64,000 nt of DNA, taken from the NCBI GenBank assembly GCA_026874595.1, contig CM049322.1:4387900-4451899 (forward strand), in the 5' to 3' direction. Within the stretch, counting starts at the first letter, position 1; each line of letters opens with the position of its first letter. The position numbers were made by a program, and so were the translations under genes. Positions 16,390 through 26,361 of this stretch are shown here, piece by piece. Below the pieces are notes generated by a model that was not told where the DNA came from, ran no database searches, and was given only the letters and a program-made list of their open reading frames with translations. This DNA is from Sipunculus nudus (Eukaryota; Annelida; Sipuncula; Golfingiida; Sipunculidae).

Positions 16390-17430
16390 GTGGAGCTGTC
16401 CGTAAATAGTAAGTCTTTCGAGCAGAGCGCCGTGGAGCTGTCCGTACATACTAAGTCTTTCGAGCAGAGAGCCGTGGAGCTGCCCATATATACTAAGTCT
16501 TTCGAGCAGAGAGCTATGAAGCTGACCGTACATCCTAAGTCTTTCGAGCAGAGAGCCATGGAGCTGCGCGTACATACTAAGTCTTTCGAGCAGAGAGCTA
16601 TGAAGCTGCCCGTACATACTAATTCTTTCGAGCAGAGAGCTATGAAGCTGCCCGTACATACTAAGCTTTCGAGCAGAGAGCTATGAAGCTATCCGTAAAT
16701 AGTAAGTCGTTGGAGCAGAGAGCCGTGGTGCTGTCCGTAAATAGTAAGTCTTTCGAGCAGAGAGCCATGAAGCTGTCCGTGCATACTAAGTCTTTGGAGC
16801 AGAGAGCTATGAAGCTGCCCGTACATACTAAGTCTTTGGAGCAGAGAGCCGTGGAGCTGCCCGTACATACTAAGTCTTTGGAGCAGAGAGCCGTGGAGCT
16901 GCCCGTACATACTAAGTCTTTCGAGCAGAGAGCTATGAAGCTGCCCGTACATACTAAGTCTTTGGAGCAGAGAACCATGAAGCTGCCCGTACATACTAAG
17001 TCTTTGGAGCAGAGAGCCGTGGAGCTGCCCGTACATACTAAGTCTTTCCAGCAGAGAGTCGTGGAGCTGTCCGTACATACTAAGTCTTTGGAGCAGAGAG
17101 CCATGAAGCTGCCCGTACATACTAAGTCTTTCGAGCAGAGAGCTATGAAGCTGCCCGTACATACTAAGTCTTTCGAGCAGAGAGCCGTGGAGCTGTCCGT
17201 ACATAGTAAGTCTTTGGAGCAGAGAGCCGTGGAGCTGTCCGTACATACTAAGTCTTTCGAGCAGAGAGCTATGAAGCTGCCCGTACATACTAAGTCTTTC
17301 GAGCAGAGAGCTGTGGAGCTGTCCGTACATAGTAAGTCTTTCGAGCAGAGAGCCGTGGAGCTGTCCGTACATACTAAGTCTTTCGAGCAGAGAGCTATGA
17401 AGCTGTCCGTACATACTAAGTCTCTCTAGA
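16390..17430. repeat. 42-bp minisatellite, about 25 copies, open in several frames
   Basis: The unit runs GTGGAGCTGTCCGTACATAC and then AAGTCTTTCGAGCAGAGAGCC. Main alternatives are GTGGAG or ATGAAG, CTGTCC or CTGCCC, and TTCGAG or TTGGAG. Because 42 is a multiple of three and no stop falls in the unit in several frames, long open frames exist on both strands. Plus-strand examples are 16,342-16,686 and 16,683-17,429, built on a 14-residue unit such as VELSVHTKSFEQRA. A one-base loss near 16,664 splits the plus-strand frame. No splice signals, signal peptide or known domain was seen, so this is called a minisatellite and not a gene. It is much richer in GC than the adjoining 55-bp satellite, and only about 60 bp of other sequence separates the two arrays. 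Confidence 0.9.
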
Positions 17431-17748
17431 AGAGAGCCTTAGAGCAACTTGTACATAAACCTGATTTGTAGACAGAAAAATGTATATTCTTCAACAATAT
17501 CATGGGCATGAACGAAATATGAACGAGTCCAATATAGGGTTCCAGGATGGTAAGAAATATGGTCCGAGATCGTTGACCCGGTGGTCCGAGATTGTATTAT
17601 TACATCTGATTCGTTTATCACTGTTAGAAAAAAAAAATGAAGCAATAATTTAAATTTTTATAAATCTCATATCATAGCGAACGTCAGACAACAGATTTGT
17701 ATAATACAGTGGCATCATCTTAGAATATTTATTTTTAACCATCCGTGA

Positions 17749-17749
<1 letters not shown>
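17431..17749. other. Unique AT-rich DNA, nothing recognised
   Basis: This is non-repetitive sequence between the 42-bp array and an AT microsatellite. A 68-codon minus-strand open frame is present but has no recognisable similarity and no supporting context. Confidence 0.5.

Positions 17750-17819
<70 letters not shown>
17750..17819. repeat. (AT)n microsatellite
   Basis: About 70 bp of nearly perfect AT dinucleotides directly abut the TA-flanked MITE on the right. The open frame here (runs of Ile-Tyr) is an artefact of the repeat. Confidence 0.97.
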
Positions 17820-17822
<3 letters not shown>

Positions 17823-17999
17823 CAGTTGAACCCCTCCTTACGGCCACCTTTGAACTAAGGTCAACTCTTATTTACGGCAATTTACGGACAGTTCCTTAAA
17901 AGAAGTTCCCGAAATCTAAAACCTCCCTATTAAGGGCACCTCTCTATGGCGGGCTAAATGTCCGGTCACGTCAGTGTCCGTAATTGGGAGGTTCTACTC
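17823..17999. mobile_element. TA-flanked MITE of Tc1/mariner-Tigger type, 177 bp
   Basis: The left end reads TA then CAGTTGAACCCCTCCTTACG. The right end, read on the other strand, gives TA then GAGTAGAACCTCCCAATTAC. The two ends are imperfect terminal inverted repeats of about 25 bp. Both are bordered by TA, the target-site duplication of Tc1/mariner/pogo elements. There is no coding capacity, so it would be a non-autonomous deletion derivative. The interior (TTACGG and TGTCCG motifs) is short and degenerate. Confidence 0.65.
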
Positions 18000-18001
18000 T
18001 A

Positions 18002-18210
18002 TATGTGTTTGCTTACATTAATTTGCTTACACAATCCCTCAAAGATAAGGGAACAAAGGCAAAAAGTAAAATCTGTCGTATCACAATTCAATTGACTGCA
18101 TACACGGCAACAACAAAGACTTTGTAGAAATCTTTCGACTTGGTCTGTGAGAGATTGTATGTCGCGCCACCACATAAAATGACGTTACTGCGATCAAAAA
18201 CAGGCATCCT

Positions 18211-18215
<5 letters not shown>
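18002..18215. other. Unique DNA, nothing recognised
   Basis: This is a short unique spacer between the MITE and the next AT microsatellite. No coding, RNA or repeat signature was seen. Confidence 0.5.

Positions 18216-18262
<47 letters not shown>
18216..18262. repeat. (AT)n microsatellite
   Basis: About 47 bp of AT dinucleotides preceded by a T run. The overlapping minus-strand open frame is a repeat artefact. Confidence 0.95.
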
Positions 18263-18266
<4 letters not shown>

Positions 18267-18462
18267 TATTTTTGCCGCTAAAAGTAAATAAAATCCGGAA
18301 AAACTGTTGTCTAGATACACAATAATATAATTTGTATCATATAAAGTCACCAACAGGTATTCTGACCGAGCTACACCGTCGGTGTCTATTATTAAAGCCA
18401 GCTATTCAGCTACCGTTTCTACAAAATTTATGCGAATTTCAACCTGCTCATGATTACATAGT

Positions 18463-20193
18463 TGTATCCGCAAAAAAACGAAGTTTTTGCGGATACTATG
18501 TTTTTGACCGGGTTCCGCCGCCGCCGCCGCCGCCGCGTTCGTTTCCGGAGCACTCCACTGAGACTATTGGACTGATTTTTCCGAAACTTACACCAATTAT
18601 CGGGTCACATGTGAACTGGTGCCTAACCGATTCGCGTTGACCTCTGACCTTTCCTTCCCTTGCCCAGCGTCTATTTGTGCGTCTGTTTCCACACATAAAC
18701 CCACATATCTAAGGAACCGTTTGACCGATCAGGAAATTTTTTTTTGTACAAATGTAGCCCTTGGATTGCTTTATAACATACACAAAAAATGGTGGCGCCA
18801 CCTGCAACCATGTTTGCACAGTTTCCATCGGTTCGTCTGCCCTGGGTTAAAATCACTCATATCTCTGCAGTGGTTTTACTAATTCACCTGAAATTCGGCA
18901 TGCTGAAACATCCTGGAAAGCTTTCTTGATTTTATTACAGGTGGCGCCATCTATATTCACGTTCACGCTGCAGACATCCATGCTTATAACGGAATTTTAC
19001 AAAACCCGAGATTATGTTCGGGTCACATGTGAACTGCTTCGGACTGATTTTATTTTGACCTCTGCCCTTTCCTCTGCGCTCTGCGTCCATCTGTGCGTTT
19101 GTGTTCACACATAAACCCCAATATCTCTGGACTCGTTTGGCCGATCGGGCTGCAGGTTTATATATCTTGGATAGGTTTTCGATTTTTGTGGGTTTTTTTA
19201 CCTCCCCGTTTACGCTCTAGACATTCATGCTAATATCTCAGACGGATCAGCCTGAAATTTTGCATTTGTATAGGTCGAACATAACCCTTTAATATATCCA
19301 AAACTGGTGGCGCCACCTGCAACCGTTTTTGCACAGCGTCTATCTGTTTATCTGCCTTTTGATTAAATCATTCATATTTCTGCAGTGGTTGGACTTATTC
19401 TCCTAAAATTTTGCACGTTAATACAACTTGGAGAGAACTTTCGTTGATATGACAGGTGGCGTCACCTACCAATGCGTTTGCAGTGCAGACATCCATACTG
19501 AAATCCCAGGACTCGTTTGATGGACTGGGCTGAAATTTTACATGTTTACTCATCTTGGATAGTTTTTTTGTGACAGGTGGCACTACCTACATCCCCGTTA
19601 ATGCGTCAGACATTCATGCTAATATCTCAGGACTGGTTTGACATATCAGCCTGAAATTTTGCATGTGTATTGGTCTAACATAGCCCTATATTATACCCAA
19701 AACTGGCACAGCGTTCATCTGTTTGTCTGCCTTGGGATAAAATCATGCATATCTCTGCAGTGGTCGGACTTATTCACATGACATTTTGCACGTATTTACA
19801 TCTAGGGTAGATTTTTTGTTGTTGATATGACAGGTGGCGCCACCTACCTATGCGTTTGCATTGCAGACATCCATGCTGATATCTCAGGACTCGTTTGACC
19901 GATCAGGCTGAAATTTTGCATGTTTATAGATCAAATGTGGCTCATTATCATTACAAAACTGGAGGTGCCACCTGCAAAAGTGTTTGCACAGTGTCCATCT
20001 GTCTGTCTGCCTTGGGATAATATCATGCATATGTCTGCAATTCAATGACGTATCTACCTGAAATTCGGCATGAAAATATATCTTGGATAGATTTCTTGTG
20101 AAGTTGGCAGGTGGCGCCACCTTCCATGCTTATGTGCAATACTTATTTTGGCAAATACACGTAGTCGCTTGTCGACTTCCCGTATTTTTACTT
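18463..20193 (+). mobile_element. HINE-like non-autonomous Helitron-type element, copy 1
   Basis: The 5' end is TGTATCCGC at 18,463, preceded by T. It is followed at once by a palindrome (TCCGCAAAA...TTTTGCGGATAC) and a (CCG)n run at 18,525-18,546. The interior consists of decayed monomers of about 130-150 bp carrying GGTGGCGCCACC-type palindromes (for example near 18,792, 18,942, 19,307, 19,833 and 20,110). The 3' end holds AAATACACGTAGTCGCTTGT, then a damaged hairpin and TTACT in place of the family's CTAGT, followed by T. Length is about 1.73 kb. There is no protein-coding capacity. The many open frames in it are fortuitous. The right end is the most degraded of the six copies. Confidence 0.8.
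18525..18546. repeat. (CCG)n microsatellite inside HINE-like copy 1
   Basis: A short GC trinucleotide run. The same run, with different lengths, occurs at the matching place in copies at 52,080-52,105 and 61,960-61,975, so it belongs to the element's 5' region. Confidence 0.9.
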
Positions 20194-20396
20194 ATTCAAG
20201 TTTCTCAGAGGCTCTAATATATTCATATTGTCAACCTCGAGAACACCATGTCAGCCTTAATGCCTGGGTAACTTAATTAATCATGCAACACTGGGGGAGC
20301 ACCACTATCACAGCTGTAAAATTATTCACATTGTGGCCAACACCCCCCCCCCCCCCCAACCAGGTATGTTGCATTACTTAACTGCATAACTGTAAT
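20194..20396. other. Spacer with a poly-C tract between two HINE-like copies
   Basis: A unique segment separating two elements in the same orientation. It contains a C run at about 20,343-20,357. Nothing else was recognised. Confidence 0.5.
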
Positions 20397-20715
20397 TGTA
20401 TCCACCAAAACATCTAACATAGGTCTTTATCAGTATGTGACAGGTGGCGCCACCTACATTACCATTAACACCACCTTCAACTGTTTTGGCACAGTGTCCA
20501 TCCGTTTATTTTTCTTGGGACAAAATCATGCATATGTCTGCAGTGGTTGGACTTATTCACCTAAAATTTGCAGAATTATATATCTTTGATAGATTTTTCA
20601 TTTATATCTCCTCAATGGTTGGACTGGCTCACCTAAAATTTGCACAATTATACATCTTCGACAGATTTTTCATATATATATAACAGGTGGCGCCACCTAT
20701 AAACATGGGTACATC

Positions 20716-21360
20716 TCTCACTCACTTGCTGTCTCGCTTGCTCTCTCTTGCTCTCTCTCGCTCTCTCTCGCTCTCTCTCGCTCGCTCTCTCTCGCCCTCT
20801 CTCTCTCTCGGTCTCTCTCTCCCTCTCTCTAGCTCTCTCTCTCGCTCTCTCTCGCTCTCTCTCGCTCTCTCTCTCTCTCGCTCTCTCTCTCCCTCTCTCT
20901 CGCTCTCTCTCGCCCTCTCTCTCTCGCTCTCTCTCTCCCACTCTCTCGCGCGCTCTCTCTCTCTCTCGCTCCCTCTCGCTCTCTCTCTCCCTCTCTCTCA
21001 CTCTCTCTCGCTTGCTCTCTCTCGCTCTCTCTCTCTCTTGCTCTCTCTCGCTTGCTCTCTCTCGCTCTCTCTCTCCCTCTCTTTCGCTCTCTCTCGCTTG
21101 CTCTCTCTCGCTCTCTCTCTCTCCCTCTCTCTCGCTCTCTCTCTCGCTCTCTCTCGCTCTCTCTCTCCCTCTCTCTCGCTCTCTCTCGCTCTCTCTCTCG
21201 CTCTCTCTCTCGCTCTCTCTCGCTTGCTCTCTCTCGCTCTCTCTCTCTCTCCCTCTCTCTCTCTCGCTCTCTCTCTCTCTCGCTCTCTCTCGCTCTCTCT
21301 CTCGCTCTCTCTCTCGCTCTCTCTCGCTTGCTCTCTCTCGCTCTCTCTCTCCCTCTCTCC
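20716..21360. repeat. Pyrimidine-rich microsatellite, (CT)n with interspersed CG
   Basis: About 645 bp of CTCTCT blocks broken by CTCG, CTTG and CCCT units. Several long open frames exist on both strands. They encode Leu-Ser-Arg runs on one strand and Arg-Glu-Ser runs on the other, the expected outcome of such a repeat and not evidence of an SR protein. Confidence 0.95.
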
Positions 21361-21411
21361 AGGTAATTCAACCTTTACATCATAAGCTGTGTTACCATGT
21401 TTCTGCAAAAA

Positions 21412-21500
21412 AACGTATCCGCAAAAGACGTACGTTCCATAGGGCGAAGTCCGCAAAAACTTGCTCCATAAGTACGTACGTTTTTCTTGCGGATACCCTT
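21412..21500. repeat. Foldback hairpin with CGTACG arms inside HINE-like copy 2
   Basis: The left arm GTATCCGCAAAAGACGTACG (about 21,414-21,433) pairs with the right arm ACGTACGTTTTTCTTGCGGA (about 21,475-21,494) apart from a small indel. The TCCGCAAAA/TTTTGCGGA core also occurs at the 5' end of the HINE-like family and in the foldback element at 37.5 kb. Confidence 0.6.
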
Positions 21501-22005
21501 TCACGTTCCTCTTTTGAAACTGCAAGGACGACAGGCAGAAAGAAGGCAATATGTCTCATCATTCCTTGTGCCGGGGGCACTGTTCGGAAATGTAGGCATT
21601 TTCGCCATCCGCAAAACGGATGAATCGCTCACCGATCCGTTCCGATGCAGTCCGTTTTTGCGGATAGGCATGCGGAGCACGTTAAAACGTACATATGGAA
21701 AAGGTTCATCTTAAAAAGAGGGATCCGATATTTGCGTACGAGACGTACGAGATTTACGGATGAATGGAAACACAGCTTTACAATACCACATCAACTAATC
21801 TATATCTTTCATGTAAAATGTCATCTACCACACAAGGTTTTCCCATTACCTCTATACCCTAACACCACTTCACCCATACCTCTCTGATTTAGGCGGATAC
21901 ACGTAGTCGCTTGTCGACTACCCGTATTCTAGTTATCTCGTGCGTCCACCATAGTGAAGTCGTGCGCACAAGGTATTAACTAGACTGGTTCCCGTGACCT
22001 TAACG

Positions 22006-22010
<5 letters not shown>

Positions 22011-22055
<45 letters not shown>
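22011..22055. repeat. (AT)n microsatellite
   Basis: About 45 bp of perfect TA/AT dinucleotides. Confidence 0.97.
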
Positions 22056-22057
<2 letters not shown>

Positions 22058-22396
22058 CAGTAACAGGGTACTCGTATTAGGAACCTTACGGTAAATAGAG
22101 CCGCGTTTGTATTGGTGCTTTCTGTCGGCATAAACAGTATGATCGTGAGGTCACAGAGGACAATGACGTCACTCAGCGTGCCGTTTCCTTGAAAGGTGTC
22201 AGAAATTCAACATACAGCATGGGGTCATGGTTGTTGTTCGTTATGTTTATAGTCAAGGGCAGCAATACCACGATGTTCGGGAGCGTACTTCAACTATTTC
22301 AATTAAACATTTTCAAGAATAACATAGGTTAAATTAACATTACATGGCACCAAATCTGAAGACTTTTCGCAGGGTTTGCATCTCCTATCAGACGCC

Positions 22397-22432
<36 letters not shown>

Positions 22433-23380
22433 GTTATTATTGTTGTTATAATTATTATTTTTATAAACTATTTTTATTATTTTTATCATTGTCGCCACAA
22501 ATTTTGCAGTATATCTAATTGCCCTCATCGTCATCTTTGATCATCATCGATCATCGCCATCATTACTGTTACTGGGCGATGTCGCCGTCGTTATATATCT
22601 TTTCTTTGTCATTTGACAAATAAGACATCTCTCCTTTATGGCATTGACAAGTATGAGGGTAGGGCATGGCCGAAGGGGAGGAGCTATCACCAGTTTGTTT
22701 ATCCATGTGATTATGTATTGATATCCATGGGTTTTGAGCTTTCTGTTACATTTTACGGGTTTGTTGGATTGCAAACATGCTAGGCTTATTTCACCGATGA
22801 CAACAATAGTTGCACGCGAATTGGGTTGGTAATTTTGATTTAAAATTCTAAAAATAAGTTTATAAGCAGCACGTTACCGGCAGTATTATAGTGTCCTTTG
22901 AGCCTCGATGTGAGTAACCGGTACCCGCCCCTCTGTATAGGAGGCGACGATAAGGAGAGAATAAGGACAGGGAACCAGCCTACATTTTTACTCGTGCGCA
23001 TAACATAATTTTCTAATGCGCACGAGTTAATATCTTGGCTAGTTCCATGTTTTCTTTTCCCATCGTCCCCACTTCGAAGGGGTCCTGATTATTTCGCACC
23101 TCACCCCATTACACCCATTCCGGGAGGTGGCGCTGCACAAAACCTTGTATGCCGTGAGATAGAGAAGGAATACCTCATGACAACATTTATAAATAAAATA
23201 TTTATTTTTATTCACTGAGTGATAGTCACCGGACAAATTGAACTTTCAAATACTGACAGCATTTTATTTGCCTATGTAATGCTCAGATCTATGGAATGCC
23301 CCCCCCCCCCCGCCCGAGGCTACGGTACTGATCAATTAAATCATTGCCGATGAGCAATTTATAAGAATCATGTGGTTGTG
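22056..23380. other. Mostly unique DNA with one (TTA)n tract and one poly-C tract
   Basis: The stretch holds a (TTA)n microsatellite at about 22,398-22,432, a CRE-like TGACGTCA near 22,164 and a C run at about 23,299-23,313. The open frames of 65-76 codons have no recognisable content. No exon with convincing splice sites was identified. Confidence 0.5.
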
Positions 23381-23850
23381 CAGTTGGCTGATCAGCGAAA
23401 TAATAGGTAGAACATAATTATCTTGCATCATAAGTAACACATTAAAATATATCCATATGTTTGTAAATTAGTAATAATTATGGTCCATGTGTCTTTAAAC
23501 CACATTTTATCACATAATAGTCAGATGTTGCTATATGGGGGATTATTTGTATTGAATAAAAACTTGAAATGAAAGGTCGCTGATCAGCGCAGTTAATCGG
23601 CGAAATAGTCAATGGCAGGTAGGTTGAGTTTAATGTATAATAATTAACACAATAAATATATATCCGTATATTTGTAATTACGTAGAACTGATATAAGAGG
23701 TGTCTTTTAATGATGTTCAATCACACAATAGTCGAGGGTTGCTTTAAAGGGGCTAATTTACCTTAAATAAATGCTTGAATTGAAAGGTTGCGGGTCAGCG
23801 CACCGATCAACGTTTTATACTGCAGGCTGCTTATCAGCGAATAATACCCT
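23380..23850. repeat. Degenerate tandem repeat, about 190-210 bp period, two full copies and part of a third
   Basis: Landmarks recur in order: CTGATCAGCG-type boxes near 23,388, 23,580 and 23,791, then an ACACATTAAAATATATCC-like stretch, CACATAATAGTC or CACACAATAGTC, and TGAAATGAAAGGT or TGAATTGAAAGGT. The spacing between boxes is 192 and 211 bp. It is non-coding. Its origin, whether satellite or part of a transposon, is unknown. Confidence 0.65.
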
Positions 23851-24094
23851 GCCTGCAACGGAGTGAATGTTTGGGTTCCTACCGCGTCATGGTCCCGTGT
23901 TGTCTCGCCTTATGTCGGGGCAGTTCACGGCTGCAGAACCTGCCATGGCAGCCCCCTGTACTGCGCTACCCGGCAGCAGTTTCACAATATTACACATACA
24001 GTTACTTATATACGCCCCCTTTAATTAACCTTGTGTCCCGCACTGTCCAGTTTTTCACATCTCTACAGCCTCGGTCACAACCGGGATACAGTCG

Positions 24095-24545
24095 CCGTAC
24101 GGCGAGTGTTTTGGGCTATTCCGTGCGATTGACGTACGGCAACCGTGCGTTTTTTAAAGGCCGCAGGGACTCCGCAACGACCGTAACTGACATTAGCGCA
24201 AGCGCTTAAGTTGATGCGGCGGCCGTGCGTCAGGCAGCCACCTACGGGCTCCGTACGGGCACCGTACAGTAGACGTACGGCTGACGTAGGATAACCGTGC
24301 GATTTTTAACGCCTACTCGATCGGCTCCTCGAGAGACGTACGGCGTACCTGCGGCTGTCGTAAGGGGTCCCTGCGGCTTCCGCAAGGTTAGCTTGCGGCG
24401 TCCGCAGGGTAAGCTTACCTGACCGTGCGAAGGCCGTGAGAATGAGAGAGACACCGTGCCGCCCCCGCACGTCGGCCGCATAAGTATTCCTGCCGTTTCA
24501 AAAACCGAACCGTGATCTACGGTGTGCGGTGGCCGCAGCGGGTTG
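24095..24545. repeat. GC-rich block packed with short palindromic CCGTACGG/CCGTGCG motifs
   Basis: Within AT-rich surroundings this 450-bp block is GC- and CpG-rich. It repeats ACGTACGGC, CCGTACGG, CCGTGCG and CCGCAGGG-like words in both orientations. Many can pair with one another, which suggests a foldback-type transposable element. The 164-codon minus-strand frame here has no recognisable domain and is not called as a gene. It directly precedes a Tigger-type transposase relic, but a link between the two is not established. Confidence 0.5.
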
Positions 24546-24765
24546 TGACTGAGGCTTAAACCATCCAACAAGGAGTGCGAGTAGAATTTGCAATGATAAT
24601 GTTGGACTCTGATAAGCTTAAAATTGTACTCTGTACATTGAACTGAGCATTTTAACGGGGCACAGCAAATCTGTTTTTCTAAATAAGCTATATAAGGACA
24701 CGCAAGTGCGATCAAAATTTTGCAAATCTTTACCACGACAACACTGATCGCAGCACTTATGTTTC

Positions 24766-24955
24766 ATGTCAGGGTCTCCCAAGCGCAAGCGCCATGAACT
24801 GCCACTTGAAGACAAGCTCTGCATTCTGCCGAGACTTGACCGAGGCGCAAATGCAGCTGAGTTGGCCAAAAGGTCAATGTTGGCAGATCAACCATAAGTG
24901 ACTTCAAGAAGTCGTCAGAAGTTAAAGGACATCAAGGGCCAGATGCCAGACACGC
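24766..24955 (+). pseudogene. Tigger/pogo (CENP-B-like) transposase, N-terminal HTH fragment, frameshifted
   Basis: Reading from the ATG at 24,766 gives a short head followed by PKRKRHELPLEDKLCILPRL and then LDRGANAAELAKR. This matches the typical psq-type helix-turn-helix start of Tigger and CENP-B/Jerky-like proteins (basic patch, L-x-x-K-x-x-I-L, D-x-G, LAK). After LAKR the frame breaks. One frame over, the text resumes as NVGRSTISDFKKSSEV, which is the expected recognition-helix continuation, so one base has been lost near 24,877. No DDE catalytic domain follows. A Tigger-like terminal inverted repeat lies about 400 bp downstream. This is a dead remnant of a DNA transposon whose product would have bound the element's terminal repeats. 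Confidence 0.7.
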
Positions 24956-25279
24956 AGGTTTCCAAGACAGAAAGACGACGCGCATGACGATGATGACTGG
25001 TTAGTTTAACTGTCGGAACACAGAGGACGGCAACGAGGCCGAGTAAACTGTCAAGGCAGATATCCACACGTTCGGCATGAGATTAACTGGTACGTGTACT
25101 TAACTTACAAATAATCCTAATAAGGTGATTGGAAATGTTATAATTACTTGATTGAACGTTTGATTTGTTCATTCTATATAAGTAAAAAAGGTATTCATCA
25201 TATATTATTCCGTTCTGGTCCCGTTTTTAACAACTATGAAAGCGAACCGGGAAGACGGCATCGATGAAACAATTACATT

Positions 25280-25372
25280 TATTTTACACATGGCCGTTGA
25301 TCCGAACGTTCTTTATCCGAACAAAAACCGTGCCCCCCCCCCCGAGATGTTCGGATGAACGGCGCTCCACTG
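25280..25372 (-). mobile_element. Right terminal inverted repeat of a Tigger/pogo-type element
   Basis: Read on the minus strand, the end begins TA then CAGTGGAGCGCCGTTCATCC. It continues with GAACATC, a poly-G run and further CGGATAAAGAAC words. CAGTGG...CCGAAC next to TA is the usual form of Tigger ends. A matching left end was not found upstream of 24,766, so the element is incomplete or its left end has decayed. Confidence 0.6.
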
Positions 25373-25374
25373 TA

Positions 25375-26134
25375 ATTATGAACTTTTGGTAATTGTAAAT
25401 AAGAAACGCTATTATATAACTCTTCTACGGAGGATGTTTGGGCTTGCATATCTACAAGGTACTAGTGAACATCCGCTAATGTTAACAAACAGGGTAAAAC
25501 ATGACAAATTGAATATGCGTGGAAGTTGAAAGGTCACTGGTATGCTTTTGAACTCTGGTTCGTCCGACTTGGGATTTATCAGCTTTATAAAGCTTGTTTT
25601 TTCCTTCTTGGACTAAAGAAATAAATATTGAATATAAAATTTCGACTTTATCCTGTCTTATCTTTGAGAATTAGAATATCTTTATTTTTTTTTTGGCTGA
25701 ACCGTACAGATGTGTACTTTTGTACCCGCAAACAGGCATTACAGATTTCTGCGCACTACGCATATCAATAACCTTTACGTTTTGAGGGTTTATAGCATGG
25801 AGTGTCCCGATTCAAGCCGTTGTGTATGGACATTCATTATATTTTCAATTGGTATTATTTTCCTTTCACACATTAGTCTAAACAAAATGGAATTTTATCA
25901 TTTTTTTATAATTTACTATATATAAATATACAAATATATACATTAGTAGCGTGTAAATAAAGATTAGTATAGAAGCATTTTAAAATTATTAACACGCATG
26001 CTGACTACGGATTCGCAATTTTTAAATTAGTGCCAAAAACTGGATTACAGATTAAACATCATTGATTACTAGAAAATAAGTCTTTCACCAAAATAGGTGC
26101 CAATAGTACACAAATATATGAAATGAAATGAACA
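25375..26134. other. AT-rich unique DNA, nothing recognised
   Basis: This segment is low in GC with many AT runs. A 71-codon plus-strand frame (25,710-25,925) shows hydrophobic residues only as expected for AT-rich DNA and has no supporting signals. Confidence 0.5.
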
Positions 26135-26135
26135 A

Positions 26136-26162
<27 letters not shown>
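26135..26162. repeat. (CA)n microsatellite
   Basis: About 28 bp of CA dinucleotides followed by a short AT run. Confidence 0.95.
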
Positions 26163-26169
<7 letters not shown>

Positions 26170-26361
26170 GGGTATATTTTCTACAGAAAACGTCGCATTT
26201 CAAGGGTTTTCTTGGTGATTTTTTTGTTAATCTTGATTTTGATATAACAAAACTTAATTTGTAGAAAAATATCGTTAGAATTGTAAAATAATGCAAGCAG
26301 TGCACTTTTCAGTTTCCTTTTTCATAAATAGTCCAGGTTAGGGGAAAATATGAACCTTTTT

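Larger units (their letters stand above)
20397..21933 (+). mobile_element. HINE-like element, copy 2, with large CT-rich expansion
   Basis: The 5' end TGTATCCACC is at 20,397 after T. The 3' end is intact: GGCGGATACA, hairpin GTAGTCG-CTTGT-CGACTAC, then CTAGT ending at 21,933, followed by T. Only two GGTGGCGCCACC palindromes remain (about 20,443 and 20,688). The middle is replaced by a 0.65-kb CT-rich microsatellite and then by an unrelated 0.5-kb stretch rich in CGTACG and TCCGCAAAA motifs. The element therefore seems to have gained foreign sequence between conserved ends. Confidence 0.75.

Noticed and set aside
20716-21623. Long plus- and minus-strand open frames with Ser/Leu/Arg or Arg/Glu/Ser runs, resembling an SR-type protein
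   Set aside because: They arise from a CT-rich microsatellite that is free of stops in several frames. No start context, splice signal or non-repetitive domain is present.
24242-24736. 164-codon minus-strand open frame
   Set aside because: It covers the GC-rich palindromic block, where stops are rare by composition. No known domain was recognised.
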